From: Anaerolineae bacterium | GTDB taxonomy: Bacteria > Chloroflexota > Anaerolineae > JACIWR01 | Direction: 5' to 3' | Length of the DNA stretch: 6,414 bases | NCBI GenBank assembly: GCA_021162125.1 | Contig: JAGGZG010000019.1 | Location: 1-6,414, forward strand | Part shown: one piece after another, positions 6,148 to 6,414 of the stretch | How the letters are laid out: each line of letters opens with the position of its first letter | Numbering within the stretch: the stretch's first letter is position 1 | The notes under the pieces: generated by a model | Databases searched by the model: none | What the model was told of the DNA's origin: nothing | What the model saw: only the letters and a program-made list of their open reading frames with translations | Translations under genes and position numbers: made by a program

Positions 6148-6219
6148 GCACCAACACACAAAGGGGAGATTACCTGGTGCCTTTGCGGTGAATTTTCGGA
6201 CTCCTTGTCACCAACACAC
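6148..6219. repeat. Direct repeat CACCAACACAC with a nearby hairpin
   Basis: CACCAACACAC occurs at 6149-6159 and again at 6209-6219, exactly 60 bp apart; the second copy overlaps the last codons of the - strand gene. The first copy also contributes to a 6-bp inverted pair, GCACCA (6148-6153) and TGGTGC (6175-6180). Origin and role are not known. Confidence 0.35.
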
Positions 6220-6414
6220 CCAGGTGAGCCCGATCCCGAGGGCGGCTCCCACCACCACCTGAATCGGGGTGTGGCCGATGAGCTCCAGTAGCCGTTCCTC
6301 GCTGAGAGGCTGACCACTGAACAGCTCGTCGAGGATGCGGTTGAGGATGCCGGCCTGCCGGCTGGCCGCCCGCCGCACGCCCGCCGCGTCGTACATGACC
6401 ACGCTGGCAAACAC
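6208..6414 (-). CDS. Divergent PAP2 family (DUF212, YuiD-like) membrane protein, C-terminal part
   Basis: Only the last 68 residues are in the window; the 5' part lies beyond base 6414, and the GTG at the edge is an internal valine. The fragment has the family pattern: VMYDAAGVRRAASRQA near its start, then a Gln/Asn-rich helix (ILNRILDEL), then LLELIGHTPIQVVVGAALGIGLTW, with Gly-His-Thr-Pro before a final membrane segment. These are hallmarks of the divergent PAP2 (DUF212) family, small integral membrane proteins of about 150 residues distantly related to acid phosphatases of the PAP2 type. Their substrate is not established. The gene converges on the kinase gene, and nothing in the sequence links it to the amidoligase cassette. 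The stop is the TGA complementary to 6208-6210. Confidence 0.85.
   Translation of the reverse strand: MFASVVMYDAAGVRRAASRQAGILNRILDELFSGQPLSEERLLELIGHTPIQVVVGAALGIGLTWVCW

Overview
The window is about 6.4 kb of bacterial DNA with fairly high GC and mostly one coding direction. The content suggests a member of the Chloroflexota (Anaerolineae-like): a 7TM-GAF-PAS-histidine kinase, a receiver-only response regulator and intergenic gaps full of short, nearly perfect palindromes with 2-3 nt centres. That assignment is an inference from gene style and repeats. No marker gene is present to confirm it.

Layout. At the left edge (4-483, +) is a small protein with a C-terminal cysteine pattern resembling V4R-type small-molecule-binding domains. 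A gap of about 420 bp (484-907) has no convincing gene and is filled with nested hairpins, including a compound palindromic element (741-890). Then come three closely spaced + strand genes: a receiver-only response regulator (908-1285), an amidoligase of the glutamine-synthetase-like fold (1318-2607) and a stand-alone class II glutamine amidotransferase (2628-3410). After a 130-bp AT-rich intergenic stretch (3411-3540) with repeated ACGT motifs lies a large membrane histidine kinase (3541-5982). A second palindromic element (6026-6141), related to the first, sits between the kinase and a convergent gene on the - strand: the C-terminal end of a divergent PAP2 (DUF212, YuiD-like) membrane protein cut by the window edge (6208-6414).

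How the genes may work together. The amidoligase and the amidotransferase look like one biochemical unit. The amidoligase would activate a carboxylate with ATP and form an amide or peptide bond. The GAT-II domain, with its catalytic Cys at position 2, would supply ammonia from glutamine or hydrolyse or transfer an amide or glutamyl group. The product cannot be told from sequence. The response regulator and the kinase bracket this pair and may form a split two-component system controlling it. The receiver has no output domain, so it would have to act through protein contacts. This amidoligase/GAT-II/two-component cassette, bounded on both sides by related palindromic elements, is the most interesting part of the window.
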